A DNA stretch of 64,000 nt from Micrococcaceae bacterium Sec5.1 (lineage in GTDB: Bacteria; Actinomycetota; Actinomycetes; Actinomycetales; Micrococcaceae), in assembly GCA_039636795.1 (NCBI GenBank), contig CP143430.1:496001-560000 (forward strand), in the 5' to 3' direction. The position numbers and the translations under genes were made by a program. The notes under the pieces are model-generated. The model had not been told where the DNA came from and made no database searches. It saw only the letters and a list, made by a program, of their open reading frames with translations. This document shows, piece after piece, positions 42,112 to 50,888 of the stretch (the first letter of the stretch is position 1; the number at the start of each line of letters is the position of its first letter).

Positions 42112-43641
42112 ATGAACGTACCCATTCTTCAAATGCGAGGAATAACCAAGACCTTCCCCGGGGTCAAGGCCCTTCAGGACGTCACCCTGGATGTAAACCG
42201 CGGCGAAGTCCACGCTATCTGTGGAGAGAACGGCGCCGGGAAATCCACCCTGATGAAGGTGTTGTCCGGGGTGTACCCGCACAACTCCTTTGACGGCGAC
42301 ATTCTTTTTGAGAACGAACCCTGCGAATTCAACAGCATCTCGGACAGCGAGAAGCGCGGGATCGTGATCATCCACCAGGAACTGGCCCTTAGCCCGTACC
42401 TTTCCATCGCAGAGAACATTTACCTCGGCAACGAACTGGCAAACAACGGCTGGGTGGATTGGCGGAAAACCAACCTCGAAGCCGCCAAGCTGCTTGCCCG
42501 CGTAGGTCTGAGCGAAAACCCCGTCACACCCATCCAGCACATCAGTGTTGGCAAGCAGCAGCTGGTGGAGATTGCCAAGGCGCTCTCCAAAGAGGTGAAG
42601 CTCCTCATCCTGGACGAGCCAACCGCTGCGCTGAACGATGAAGACTCGGACCACCTGCTGGACCTCATCCTGCACCTCAAGGGCCAGGGCGTCACCAGCA
42701 TCATCATCAGCCACAAACTCAACGAGATCCGCAAGGTGGCCGATGCCGTCACCATCATCCGCGATGGCAAGTCCATCGAGACCCTGCGGCTGGACCAGGG
42801 CCAGATCACCCAGGAACGCATCATCCGCGGAATGGTGGGACGTGACCTTGAAAGCCTCTATCCGGACCGGACTCCGAACATCGGCGAGGAAGTCCTCCGC
42901 ATTGAAGACTGGACCGTTCAGCATCCCCAGGACCACAGCCGCACCGTGGTGCACAATGCCAACATGAATGTCCGCAAGGGCGAAGTAGTGGGCTTGGCGG
43001 GCCTTATGGGCGCGGGCCGCACCGAGTTGGCCATGAGCGTTTTCGGCCGGACGTACGGACGCGCCGTTTCGGGCAAGGTCTATAAGTACGGCGAAGAGAT
43101 CAACACTTCCACCGTTTCGGACGCGATCGATCACGGCATTGCCTACGCCACCGAGGACCGCAAGCACTATGGCCTGAACCTGATCGAGGACATCAAACGG
43201 AACATCTCCATGGCAGCGCTGAACAAGCTGGCCAAACGCGGATGGGTTGATGGCAACAAAGAAACCACCGTTGCCAACCACTACCGGAAGAGCATGAACA
43301 TCAAGGCGCCGTCCGTTGCAGCCATCACCGGCAAGCTTTCCGGCGGTAATCAGCAGAAAGTGGTGCTGAGCAAGTGGATGTTCTCGGATCCGGACGTGCT
43401 GATCCTGGACGAACCAACCCGCGGTATCGACGTCGGCGCAAAGTTCGAGATCTACACGATCATCAATGAACTCGCGGCCGCCGGGAAAGCCGTAATCGTG
43501 ATCTCCTCGGAGCTGCCTGAGCTCCTGGGCATTTGCGACAGGATCTACACGCTGTCCGCAGGGCACATCACCGGCGAGGTCCCCATCGCCGAGGCCACCC
43601 AGGAAACCCTCATGCACTTCATGACTCAAGAGAAGGAATAG
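42112..43641 (+). CDS. mmsA: Multiple-monosaccharide ABC transporter ATPase (two ABC domains)
   Basis: A 509-residue double ATPase. Domain 1 has Walker [10 protein letters not shown] near 40, a signature [10 protein letters not shown] and Walker [12 protein letters not shown]. Domain 2 has the degenerate Walker [10 protein letters not shown] (near 302) typical of sugar importers, with signature [11 protein letters not shown] and DEPTRGID. It starts at ATG 42112 ([10 protein letters not shown]); an upstream TTG start is possible. It pairs with the ChvE-like protein and the following permease. Confidence 0.92.
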   Translation: MNVPILQMRGITKTFPGVKALQDVTLDVNRGEVHAICGENGAGKSTLMKVLSGVYPHNSFDGDILFENEPCEFNSISDSEKRGIVIIHQELALSPYLSIAENIYLGNELANNGWVDWRKTNLEAAKLLARVGLSENPVTPIQHISVGKQQLVEIAKALSKEVKLLILDEPTAALNDEDSDHLLDLILHLKGQGVTSIIISHKLNEIRKVADAVTIIRDGKSIETLRLDQGQITQERIIRGMVGRDLESLYPDRTPNIGEEVLRIEDWTVQHPQDHSRTVVHNANMNVRKGEVVGLAGLMGAGRTELAMSVFGRTYGRAVSGKVYKYGEEINTSTVSDAIDHGIAYATEDRKHYGLNLIEDIKRNISMAALNKLAKRGWVDGNKETTVANHYRKSMNIKAPSVAAITGKLSGGNQQKVVLSKWMFSDPDVLILDEPTRGIDVGAKFEIYTIINELAAAGKAVIVISSELPELLGICDRIYTLSAGHITGEVPIAEATQETLMHFMTQEKE

Positions 43642-43646
43642 CCAAC

Positions 43647-44930
43647 ATGTCCGCCCTACGAGAATCCCTTGGCTTCCTCACAAGCCGCCTCCGCCAGGTT
43701 GGCATCTTCGTCGCCCTGATCCTGATCGTTATCCTCTTCCAGGTCCTGACCAATGGCATCCTGCTTGAACCGCAGAACGTCAGCAACCTGGTGGTCCAGA
43801 ACAGTTACATCCTGATCCTCGCCATAGGCATGGTGATGGTCATCATCGCCGGCCACATCGACCTCTCCGTCGGATCCATCGCCGGGTTCATCGGTGCTGT
43901 TGCCGGTGTGATGATCGTGCACTGGGGCTGGGCATGGTGGCTCGCCATCCCGGCTTGCCTCCTGGTAGGTGCCTTGGTGGGTGCCTGGCAGGGTTACTGG
44001 ATTGCCTATGTGGGCATTCCCGCCTTCATCGTCACCCTGGCCGGCATGCTCATCTTCCGCGGCCTTACGCTCATCACCCTTAAGAACCAGCAGATCACCC
44101 CGTTCCCCAACGAGTTGCGGGCCCTCGGTGGAGGCTTCCTCCCCGATATCTCCGGCGGCACATCCGTACTTGAATGGTTGACGGTCATCCTGGGCGTTGG
44201 CGGCACCGCAGCAATCCTCTTCCAGGCCATCAAGGAACGCCGGGTTCGCCGCAAGTTCAACCTTGAGAATGAGCCGATGGCATGGTTTGCCGTCAAGAAC
44301 GGCTTCATTGCCGTACTGATGCTCATCATCACGTTCCTGCTGGCCAGCTACCGAGGAACCCCGATTGTGCTGATCGTCCTGGCAGTCCTCGTGATCCTGT
44401 ACTCGGCATTGATGAACAACAGCATTTTTGGGCGCCACACCTACGCCATTGGTGGCAACCTCCATGCAGCAGAGCTTTCCGGCATCAAGACCAAGAAGGT
44501 GACTTTCCGGCTGTTCGTCAACATGGGCGTCCTCGCCGCGTTGGCCGGCCTTGTGTTCACGGCACGACTGAACTCCGCCCAGCCTGCTGGCGGTACCGGC
44601 TTTGAACTGGACTCCATTGCTGCCGCATTCATCGGTGGCGCGGCCGTCCAAGGTGGTATCGGTACCGTTGCGGGAGCAATGATCGGTGGCCTCATCATGG
44701 GTGTCCTGAACAACGGTATGTCCATCCTTGGCTTGGGAACTGACTACCAGCAGCTCATCAAGGGCCTGGTTCTGCTCCTTGCGGTCGGCTTCGACATCTT
44801 CAACAAGAACCGGACCGGTGCTGGTGGAGGGTCCTCAATCAGCCGCCGCTTTAAGTGGAAGACAACGCCTCCGGCAACCGAATCTGCGCCACATGCCAAG
44901 ACTGAACCTGTGCGGGTCGACGCCAAGTAG
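43647..44930 (+). CDS. mmsB: Multiple-monosaccharide ABC transporter permease
   Basis: A 427-residue permease with about 10 membrane segments. Family features are AIGMVMVIIAGHIDLSVGSI, VGIPAFIVTLAGMLIFRGLT, GIKTKKVTFRLFVNMG and AAFIGGAAVQGGIGTVAGAM. The C-terminal 45 residues are polar and Thr/Pro/Lys-rich. It starts 5 bp after the ATPase stop, behind AGAAGGAATAG. It forms the membrane channel of the three-gene monosaccharide importer. Confidence 0.92.
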   Translation: MSALRESLGFLTSRLRQVGIFVALILIVILFQVLTNGILLEPQNVSNLVVQNSYILILAIGMVMVIIAGHIDLSVGSIAGFIGAVAGVMIVHWGWAWWLAIPACLLVGALVGAWQGYWIAYVGIPAFIVTLAGMLIFRGLTLITLKNQQITPFPNELRALGGGFLPDISGGTSVLEWLTVILGVGGTAAILFQAIKERRVRRKFNLENEPMAWFAVKNGFIAVLMLIITFLLASYRGTPIVLIVLAVLVILYSALMNNSIFGRHTYAIGGNLHAAELSGIKTKKVTFRLFVNMGVLAALAGLVFTARLNSAQPAGGTGFELDSIAAAFIGGAAVQGGIGTVAGAMIGGLIMGVLNNGMSILGLGTDYQQLIKGLVLLLAVGFDIFNKNRTGAGGGSSISRRFKWKTTPPATESAPHAKTEPVRVDAK

Positions 44931-44943
44931 CAAATAACCCTTG

Positions 44944-45013
44944 GGATTGGCCTGCATCCTGCTCCCAGCTGAGCTGACCTGCTCGGTGTGAAGAGCCGGA
45001 TGCGGGCCAATCC
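44944..45013 (+). terminator. Long stem-loop between the importer and its regulator gene
   Basis: GGATTGGCCTGCATCC (44944-44959) pairs with GGATGCGGGCCAATCC (44998-45013) at 15 of 16 positions, around a 38-base loop. No clear T-run follows. It may terminate or attenuate transcription into the lacI-type gene 39 bp on. Confidence 0.6.
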
Positions 45014-45052
45014 TGCCCAAGCCCGCCATACGAATCCATAAAGTGAGGTGCG

Positions 45053-46132
45053 ATGTCTCCCGGTGCACCATCAAGCAGGCCACCCGTTATGGGGGATGTA
45101 GCCAAGTTGGCCGGGGTCTCGCACCAGACCGTTTCCCGTGTCTTGAACAACCACCCCAACGTCAGCGGGAAGACCAAGGAACGCGTGGAATCGGCCATCG
45201 CCAGCCTTGGCTACCGGCGTAACACCGCAGCCCGCAGCCTGGTGACGCGGCGCTCCCGGACCATAGGCGTGCTGGCCTGCGAAACTGGCCAGTACGGACC
45301 CGCGAATACGTTGCTGGGAGTCGAACAGGCAGGCCGGGAAGCAGGCTATTTCGTCAGCATCGCCAACCTCCGCGAAGTAACGGGCGACAGCATCAACGAC
45401 GCCATCACCCATTTTCGCAACCAGTCCGTGGAGGGGGTGGTCATCCTTGTCCCGCATCCGGATGTCCTGGCAGCCCTCCGCGACGTCGCCGTCCCGTTTC
45501 CCATGGTGGCCGTGGGCGCCGGAACCGGGAACCAACTGACGGGTGCTTCACTGAACCAGCGGTTGGGAGCGCGGTTGGCGGTGGAACATCTCATCGGGCT
45601 CGGACACCGCCACATCGGACACATTTCCGGTCCGCCCCACTGGATCGACGCGGCTGAGCGCATCAAGGGATGGCAGGAGGCACTCGGCAACGCCGGCTTG
45701 GAGGCCGACGTTCTCCTCCAAGGGGGATGGGACGCCGCCTCGGGATACGAAGCAGGCCTGGCGCTCATTGAACAGCGCAAACCAGACGATCAGCGCAAAC
45801 CAGACGATCAGCCCACTATCACCGCCGTCTTCGTCGCGAACGACCAAATGGCGGTGGGAGTCCTTCGCGCCCTGCAGGAAGCTGGGTTGCGAGTTCCGGA
45901 AGACATCAGCGTGGTGGGATACGACGATCAGCCTGAAGCTGCGTTCTTCCTGCCGCCACTGACCACCATCAAACAGGACTTTGAAGAACTCGGCCGCCGT
46001 TGCATGTCCGCGGTACTCCATCAGTTGGAAAACGAGCCAGGCAGTGAGGAACAGATCGTCAATCCCAAGTTGGTTGTCCGTTCCACCACCGCGGCACCTG
46101 CGCTTCGCCCGGCTCCGTCCCCACTAAACTAG
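45053..46132 (+). CDS. LacI family transcriptional regulator of the monosaccharide importer
   Basis: A 359-residue LacI-type regulator. The helix-turn-helix is at about 12-58 (MGDVAKLAGVSHQTVSRVLN). The sugar-binding domain includes VEGVVILVPHP, VFVANDQMAVGVL and SVVGYDDQPEAAFF. It lies directly after the importer genes and probably binds the two TGTGAACGCTAACAA sites. An exact 18-bp tandem duplication near residues 240-253 repeats QRKPDD in frame, lengthening a surface loop by six residues. pyrE follows after 5 bp. Confidence 0.9.
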   Translation: MSPGAPSSRPPVMGDVAKLAGVSHQTVSRVLNNHPNVSGKTKERVESAIASLGYRRNTAARSLVTRRSRTIGVLACETGQYGPANTLLGVEQAGREAGYFVSIANLREVTGDSINDAITHFRNQSVEGVVILVPHPDVLAALRDVAVPFPMVAVGAGTGNQLTGASLNQRLGARLAVEHLIGLGHRHIGHISGPPHWIDAAERIKGWQEALGNAGLEADVLLQGGWDAASGYEAGLALIEQRKPDDQRKPDDQPTITAVFVANDQMAVGVLRALQEAGLRVPEDISVVGYDDQPEAAFFLPPLTTIKQDFEELGRRCMSAVLHQLENEPGSEEQIVNPKLVVRSTTAAPALRPAPSPLN

Positions 46133-46137
46133 AAGCC

Positions 46138-46722
46138 ATGACTTCCACCAGTACCCCCGCAGCAGACACTGCAACTGCCCGTGCCCGCCTTCTCGAGCTC
46201 ATCAGAGAGTTGGCGGTGGTCCGCGGAAAGGTGATCCTCTCCAGCGGCAAGGAAGCTGACTACTACATTGACCTCCGCCGCATCACCCTGCATCACGAGG
46301 CCTCCAAGCTGGTGGGCCAGGTCATGTTGGCAATGATCGACGACGCCGGGATCCCGGTTGAGTGCGCTGGCGGACTCACCATGGGTGCCGACCCCGTAGG
46401 TACGGCTGTCATGCACGCCGCTGCTGACGCCGGGCGCGCCGTGGACGCCTTCGTGGTCCGTAAGGCCCAGAAGTCGTACGGCATGGGCCGCCAGGTGGAA
46501 GGTCCCTCGGTTGAGGGCCGCAATGTGGTTGTCCTCGAGGACACGTCCACCACCGGCGGGTCCGCACTGACCGCCGTCGAGGGTGTCCGTAAGGCCGGCG
46601 GCAATGTGGTTGCCGTCGCCGTCATCGTGGACCGAGACACCGGCGCCAAAGAGAAGATCGAAGCCGAAACCGGCGTGCCCTACCTCTTTGCCTTCGGCAA
46701 GGACGAATTGGGCCTCAACTAG
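46138..46722 (+). CDS. pyrE: Orotate phosphoribosyltransferase
   Basis: A 194-residue PRTase catalysing orotate + PRPP to OMP in pyrimidine synthesis. ILSSGKEADYYIDLRR (substrate hood) and the PRPP-binding motif VVVLEDTSTTGGSAL are diagnostic. The length suits the actinobacterial single-domain enzyme. It starts 5 bp after the lacI-type stop, yet it belongs functionally to the housekeeping block that follows. A small palindrome AGTTTGCAGGCAAACT lies just past its stop. Confidence 0.95.
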   Translation: MTSTSTPAADTATARARLLELIRELAVVRGKVILSSGKEADYYIDLRRITLHHEASKLVGQVMLAMIDDAGIPVECAGGLTMGADPVGTAVMHAAADAGRAVDAFVVRKAQKSYGMGRQVEGPSVEGRNVVVLEDTSTTGGSALTAVEGVRKAGGNVVAVAVIVDRDTGAKEKIEAETGVPYLFAFGKDELGLN

Positions 46723-46782
46723 GGAGTTTGCAGGCAAACTACGGGGCTGTAAGGCAGTGCCCGCGAAGCCTATGCTAGCTGC

Positions 46783-47919
46783 GTGGACGTTCAAGTAGGG
46801 AAGCTCCAGGCTCCGCCGGAGGTGAACGAAAACCTCCCGGGCCGAGGCTCTGCCATGCCCGGATCCGGATCAGGGGATGCGGCCGATCTGGCAGACTGGG
46901 CGCGGATCCTGCCCCAGGTTTCCCGGATAAAGCGGATATCGCGCCGCGACTTCCTTGTCACTGCAGGGGTTTCCGTGGCGCTGGCCGGAGACATGCTGTT
47001 TACCCGGCGCGTGCAGGCGGAACGGCGGGCCACCAAGATCCTGCGCGTCCCGGACTCCTACTCGGATCTCTACTTTCCGAAGGCCAGCTGGATCCTGTTT
47101 CCCGGGTATAAAACCAGTTGGGAAGAGGCACAGTGGATCCTGAACTCACTGCGCCCTGCCCTGCACCAGCGCGGCCGCCTAGCCGCCGTCGGGTATTCCA
47201 ACCTTGGCCTGGATGTTGATGAGGTGGTCCGCGAACTCGTTCTGCATGTGCGCGAATTGGGGCTGGAGAAGCTGTATTTCTACGGCCACAGCTTCGGTGG
47301 GATGCTCGCCACGCAAGTTGCCGCCCGTCTGCTGGAGCTGCATGGTGTGGAGACCCAGCTGATCGTCCTGGATTCCAGTCCCTTCAGCCGCGCTGATGTG
47401 CTGGATCAGAGCTGGTTCGACGGCGTGGTGTTCCTTTATGAGAATGGCTTCCGCATCCCTTCAGTCCTGCGTGGCGGCTATGAACTGGGGGAGCGGGTGG
47501 CGCACAAGGACGAACGCACTTGGCGGCAAATCCTGGACCAAAGCCTGGAGCAGCTCTCGCCCATCGCCCCCTCCAGCGTGCTGATCCAGACGGAGTCTGC
47601 GTACATTTACCACTTCGATGGCTTGCGTCTCGCCGGCAAAATCGGCTCGGCCAAAATGGCGTTCCTGGGCAACTCCGAGGACAAGACCGTCAACTACGAG
47701 TCTGCTCGGGCGGCGTGGAGCAAGGTCTTCGCGGCGAACATGAAGCTCCCGGTGCTTAGTACGGAGGGTGCCCGGCCCGCCCATGCCAGCCCGCAGTGGA
47801 GTGCCGACATTTATCGGCCCCTGTTGGAGCGCGTCCAGAATGAGCTGGAACCGCTGCCGCCTGCACCTGAGGAGCCGTCGTACCAGGAGCCGAATGGACG
47901 GGTTATCCGGCCGGCATAG
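46783..47919 (+). CDS. Predicted Tat-exported alpha/beta hydrolase
   Basis: A 378-residue protein. An N-terminal polar segment of about 50 residues precedes a twin-arginine motif SRRDFL (53-58) and a hydrophobic core (about 59-72), suggesting Tat export after an unusually long n-region. The alpha/beta hydrolase domain contains the nucleophile elbow YGHSFGG (Ser near 170), a likely Asp in LVLDSSPF and a possible C-terminal His in RPAHAS. It is probably a lipase/esterase-like enzyme with unknown substrate. The start codon is GTG. Confidence 0.72.
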   Translation: MDVQVGKLQAPPEVNENLPGRGSAMPGSGSGDAADLADWARILPQVSRIKRISRRDFLVTAGVSVALAGDMLFTRRVQAERRATKILRVPDSYSDLYFPKASWILFPGYKTSWEEAQWILNSLRPALHQRGRLAAVGYSNLGLDVDEVVRELVLHVRELGLEKLYFYGHSFGGMLATQVAARLLELHGVETQLIVLDSSPFSRADVLDQSWFDGVVFLYENGFRIPSVLRGGYELGERVAHKDERTWRQILDQSLEQLSPIAPSSVLIQTESAYIYHFDGLRLAGKIGSAKMAFLGNSEDKTVNYESARAAWSKVFAANMKLPVLSTEGARPAHASPQWSADIYRPLLERVQNELEPLPPAPEEPSYQEPNGRVIRPA

Positions 47920-47957
47920 GTTTTGTTGCGGCTTCCACTGCATCACCCCGCAGCGGT

Positions 47958-48695
47958 TCAGCCCCGCAGCGCTTCAACCTCGACGGCGGTTAGACCGGCC
48001 TCGCGCAGGAAGCTGCGAGCATCCCCGAATTCCCGCGCGAAGCCCACCAGGAAATGCCGGATCGCGGCTTCCGGGCTTTGCAGGATCATGAGGTCAGGGC
48101 TGAAATACTGCGCGGGCGTGGACGGGACGTGGAGCCGCCATGTCTCGGCCATGACCTGAAGCAGGTTCGGAAGGCTGCGCGTGGTGGCCGTGTAATCCTT
48201 CACCACGGCCTCGTCCGATTCGCCCGCGGCCATGAGCGCGATCGCCGACACTACTCCAGTCCGGTCCTTGCCCAGCGAACAATGAACCAGGGTGCGTTTG
48301 CCTTCCGCGACAGGACGCAGGGCATCGGCTACCCAATCGGGTCTGACGCGGATCCAGCCCAAATACAGGTTCCCCAGATCCTCCGGAGTCTCCACTGCCT
48401 GCAGAGACCCCGCCACCGTGTTGGGATCCAACGGATTGTGGATGAGCTCGACGGCGGGTCCGACGACGGCGGTACTCCCGCCACCGCCGTCGGGCTTGGA
48501 CGCGTTCGAAGGAGAGGGGCCGCCCGGAACCAGCCACGGAACCAAAGACCGCTCGAGCTCGTTGCGCAGGTCCATGATGGCCTGGATGCCATGCTCCGCC
48601 AGGAACCCCGACGTCGCGGCAGCATCCAGACCAAACGGCTGGCTCCCCCTCAGTATCCGGCCACCGGCCAGAGGACGGAGGTTGAGCACAGCCAT
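47958..48695 (-). CDS. Tyrosine-protein phosphatase (Y_phosphatase3 type)
   Basis: A 245-residue phosphatase with the P-loop VHCSLGKDRTG (Cys139, Arg145) and an N-terminal domain beginning NLRPLAGGRILRGSQPFGL, as in the Mycobacterium PtpB/Y_phosphatase3 group. The Lys in the P-loop (CxxGKDR) is characteristic of lipid/protein dual-specificity PtpB-like enzymes. Residues 58-78 are a Ser/Gly-rich insertion. It is cytoplasmic or exported without a visible signal. It is adjacent to a HAD phosphatase on the same strand. Confidence 0.88.
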   Translation of the reverse strand: MAVLNLRPLAGGRILRGSQPFGLDAAATSGFLAEHGIQAIMDLRNELERSLVPWLVPGGPSPSNASKPDGGGGSTAVVGPAVELIHNPLDPNTVAGSLQAVETPEDLGNLYLGWIRVRPDWVADALRPVAEGKRTLVHCSLGKDRTGVVSAIALMAAGESDEAVVKDYTATTRSLPNLLQVMAETWRLHVPSTPAQYFSPDLMILQSPEAAIRHFLVGFAREFGDARSFLREAGLTAVEVEALRG

Positions 48696-48712
48696 GACGG
48701 GACTCCTTTGGC

Positions 48713-49543
48713 TTAGATCTGGCTCTTGAGGTCGGCCACGGAGCTCAGGATCTGGTTGGGTCGGAACGGGAAGGACACGATTTCCTCGCGCTGGGTGATG
48801 CCGCTGAGCACCAGAACCGTGTGAAGGCCGGCTTCCATACCTGCCACGATGTCCGTGTCCATGCGGTCGCCAATCATGGCCGTGGTCTCCGAGTGGGCGT
48901 CGATCTGGTTCATGGCCGAGCGGAACATCATGGGGTTCGGCTTGCCCACGATGTACGGTTCGCGGCCCGTGGCCTTGGTGATCATTGCCGCGATTGCGCC
49001 CGTTGCCGGCATGGGGCCGTCCTTGGAAGGGCCAGTGGCATCAGGGTTGGTTGCGATGAAACGGGCGCCGGCAAGGATGTGCCGGACCGCCATGGTGATC
49101 GCTTCGAAAGAGTAAGTGCGGGTTTCGCCGAGAACCACGAAGTCAGGTTCCGTGTCCGTGAGGATGAAGCCGGCTTCGTGCAATGCAGTGGTGAGGCCGG
49201 CCTCGCCAATGGTGTAAGCGCGGTTGCCGGAATCAGAGGATTGGACCTGGTCCTTGAGGAACTGGGCTGTGGCCAGCGCGGACGTCCAGATGTTCTCTTC
49301 CGGAACTTCAAGACCGGAGGCCCGGAGGCGGGCTGCGAGGTCGCGCGGGGTAAAGATGGAATTGTTGGTCAGGACAAGGAAGCGCTTGGACGTATCCACC
49401 CAGCGCTGGATGAGCTCGGCTGCACCCGGGATCGCCTGGTTTTCATGAACCAGCACGCCGTCCATGTCCGTGAGCCAGCATTCGATTTCGTGGCCGTTCC
49501 GGTAAACCGATGCGGACGTGTGGGGCGTGGATTCTTCTGCCAT
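48713..49543 (-). CDS. HAD-IIA family phosphatase (NagD-like)
   Basis: A 276-residue HAD-superfamily hydrolase. Motif I is WLTDMDGVLVHE (nucleophile Asp plus acid/base Asp), motif II LVLTNNS, and a Lys in GKPNPMMF precedes motif IV MIGDRMDTDIVAG. The C2-type cap lies between. It resembles NagD-like nucleotide or sugar phosphatases. The start at 49543 (MAEESTPHTS) is preferred to upstream starts that add 43 residues running into the divergent promoter. Confidence 0.9.
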   Translation of the reverse strand: MAEESTPHTSASVYRNGHEIECWLTDMDGVLVHENQAIPGAAELIQRWVDTSKRFLVLTNNSIFTPRDLAARLRASGLEVPEENIWTSALATAQFLKDQVQSSDSGNRAYTIGEAGLTTALHEAGFILTDTEPDFVVLGETRTYSFEAITMAVRHILAGARFIATNPDATGPSKDGPMPATGAIAAMITKATGREPYIVGKPNPMMFRSAMNQIDAHSETTAMIGDRMDTDIVAGMEAGLHTVLVLSGITQREEIVSFPFRPNQILSSVADLKSQI

Positions 49544-49632
49544 ATTTGCCTCCGGCTGGGATTGGTCATGCACTGCCTCCCAGTCTTTCATTATTCGCAG
49601 CTGGAGACATCCCGTGGTCTCGATGGCGTTAA

Positions 49633-49651
49633 CTATAAACTCAGTGTATAG
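49633..49651. promoter_or_regulatory. Candidate PadR operator
   Basis: The short dyad CTATA (49633-49637) and TATAG (49647-49651), separated by nine bases, lies just before the PadR start at 49660. PadR-family operators are usually such AT-rich dyads at their own promoters. Confidence 0.4.
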
Positions 49652-49659
49652 ATGGAGCT

Positions 49660-50187
49660 GTGAACAACTCACTCACCCTTCTGGGCCTTTTGAATCGCGA
49701 GCCCAGCTACGGCTACGACCTCAAGCACTCTTACGACCGATACTTCGGAGCAGGCAAGGCGCTGGCCTACGGACAGGTGTATTCCACGCTGGCGCGGATG
49801 GTCCGTGATGAGTTGATCCGGGCTTTGGGCGAAGAGACCGGGGGAGGTCCTGATCGAAAAAAGTATGCGATTACCGACGCCGGAGAGGCCACGGTGCGCG
49901 ATTGGCTCTTCACTCCCGACATTCCCTCGGAATCCCTGCAGAGCAACCTCTTTGCGAAAACCGTCATCGCACTGCTGCTGGATGACGACGCCGAGCGGCT
50001 CCTTGACGTGCAGCGCAGGCAACACATGGCCCGGATGCGGGAACTGACGCGCGCGAAGAAGGAAGCAGGCCTGCTGCAGGTACTGATGTGTGACCACGGT
50101 CTGTTCCACATCGAAGCGGACTTGAGATGGATCGACCTCACGGCCGCCCGCCTGTCCCAACTCAAAAAGGAGCTTCAGAGCGCATGA
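49660..50187 (+). CDS. PadR family transcriptional regulator of an ABC exporter
   Basis: A 175-residue PadR protein with GTG start. The winged helix occupies about 1-80 (LTLLGLLNREPSYGYDLKHS, then YGQVYSTLARMVRDELI), followed by a Vir_C-type helical domain (about 95-175). Its stop overlaps the ATPase start by four bases (ATGA). PadR + ATPase + FtsX-type permease operons are typical inducible exporters that respond to antimicrobial or lipophilic compounds. Confidence 0.9.
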   Translation: MNNSLTLLGLLNREPSYGYDLKHSYDRYFGAGKALAYGQVYSTLARMVRDELIRALGEETGGGPDRKKYAITDAGEATVRDWLFTPDIPSESLQSNLFAKTVIALLLDDDAERLLDVQRRQHMARMRELTRAKKEAGLLQVLMCDHGLFHIEADLRWIDLTAARLSQLKKELQSA

Positions 50188-50888
50188 GCATCCAAACACC
50201 CATCCTCAGTGCCCGCGGGTTGCACCACTCCTTTGGCCCGACGGAGGCGCTCCGGGGAATAGACCTGGATGTCCATGTGGGGGAAGTGCTGGCCGTCATG
50301 GGGCCATCCGGATCCGGGAAGTCCACGCTGCTGCACTGTCTGGCCGGGGTCCTCGTGCCCGACCGCGGGACGGTGACGTACAACCCCGTTGACGAAGTGC
50401 CCTTGCACCTCAACGAACTCAAGGAGACCAAGCGGGCCCGGCTGCGGCTGACGGACTTTGGATTCGTCTTTCAATTCGGGCAGTTGCTGCCCGAACTCAG
50501 TGCGGTCGATAACGTCAGCATCCCGTTGCTGCTTAAGGGGATCAAACGACCTGAAGCGCTGGAGCGATCCAGAGACATGCTGCAACGTCTTGGCTTGGAC
50601 GGACTGGGCGAAAAGCTGCCTGGCGAATTGTCTGGTGGTCAAGCCCAACGTGTCGCTGTTGGCCGTGCCTTGGTGACGTCCCCTGCGGTGTTGTTCGCAG
50701 ATGAACCCACTGGCTCGTTGGACTCCCTCGCCTCGGAAAACGTACTGACCTTGATGCTCGATCTTGTCCGCGAAGCCGACACGACCGTGGTGATGATCAC
50801 CCACGATGCCCGAACCGCTGCCTATGCCGATCGGGAAGTCATTGTGCGCGATGGTGCTCTGGGCGCCGGATACCGGGTGTCCACGTGA
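50184..50888 (+). CDS. ABC transporter ATPase (MacB/LolD type)
   Basis: A 234-residue ATPase with Walker A GPSGSGKST near 43, Q-loop FVFQFGQL, signature LSGGQAQRVAVGRAL and Walker B VLFADEPTGSLD, followed by MITHD. The sequence belongs to the MacB/LolD/FtsE class that works with FtsX-like permeases. It is translationally coupled on both sides, to PadR and to the permease. Confidence 0.92.
   Translation: MSIQTPILSARGLHHSFGPTEALRGIDLDVHVGEVLAVMGPSGSGKSTLLHCLAGVLVPDRGTVTYNPVDEVPLHLNELKETKRARLRLTDFGFVFQFGQLLPELSAVDNVSIPLLLKGIKRPEALERSRDMLQRLGLDGLGEKLPGELSGGQAQRVAVGRALVTSPAVLFADEPTGSLDSLASENVLTLMLDLVREADTTVVMITHDARTAAYADREVIVRDGALGAGYRVST

Noticed and set aside
41335..43629. A 764-codon open frame antisense to the monosaccharide transporter genes
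   Set aside because: It runs across the binding-protein and ATPase genes, whose families are certain. Long antisense frames are expected from high-GC codon bias, and the protein has no recognisable features.
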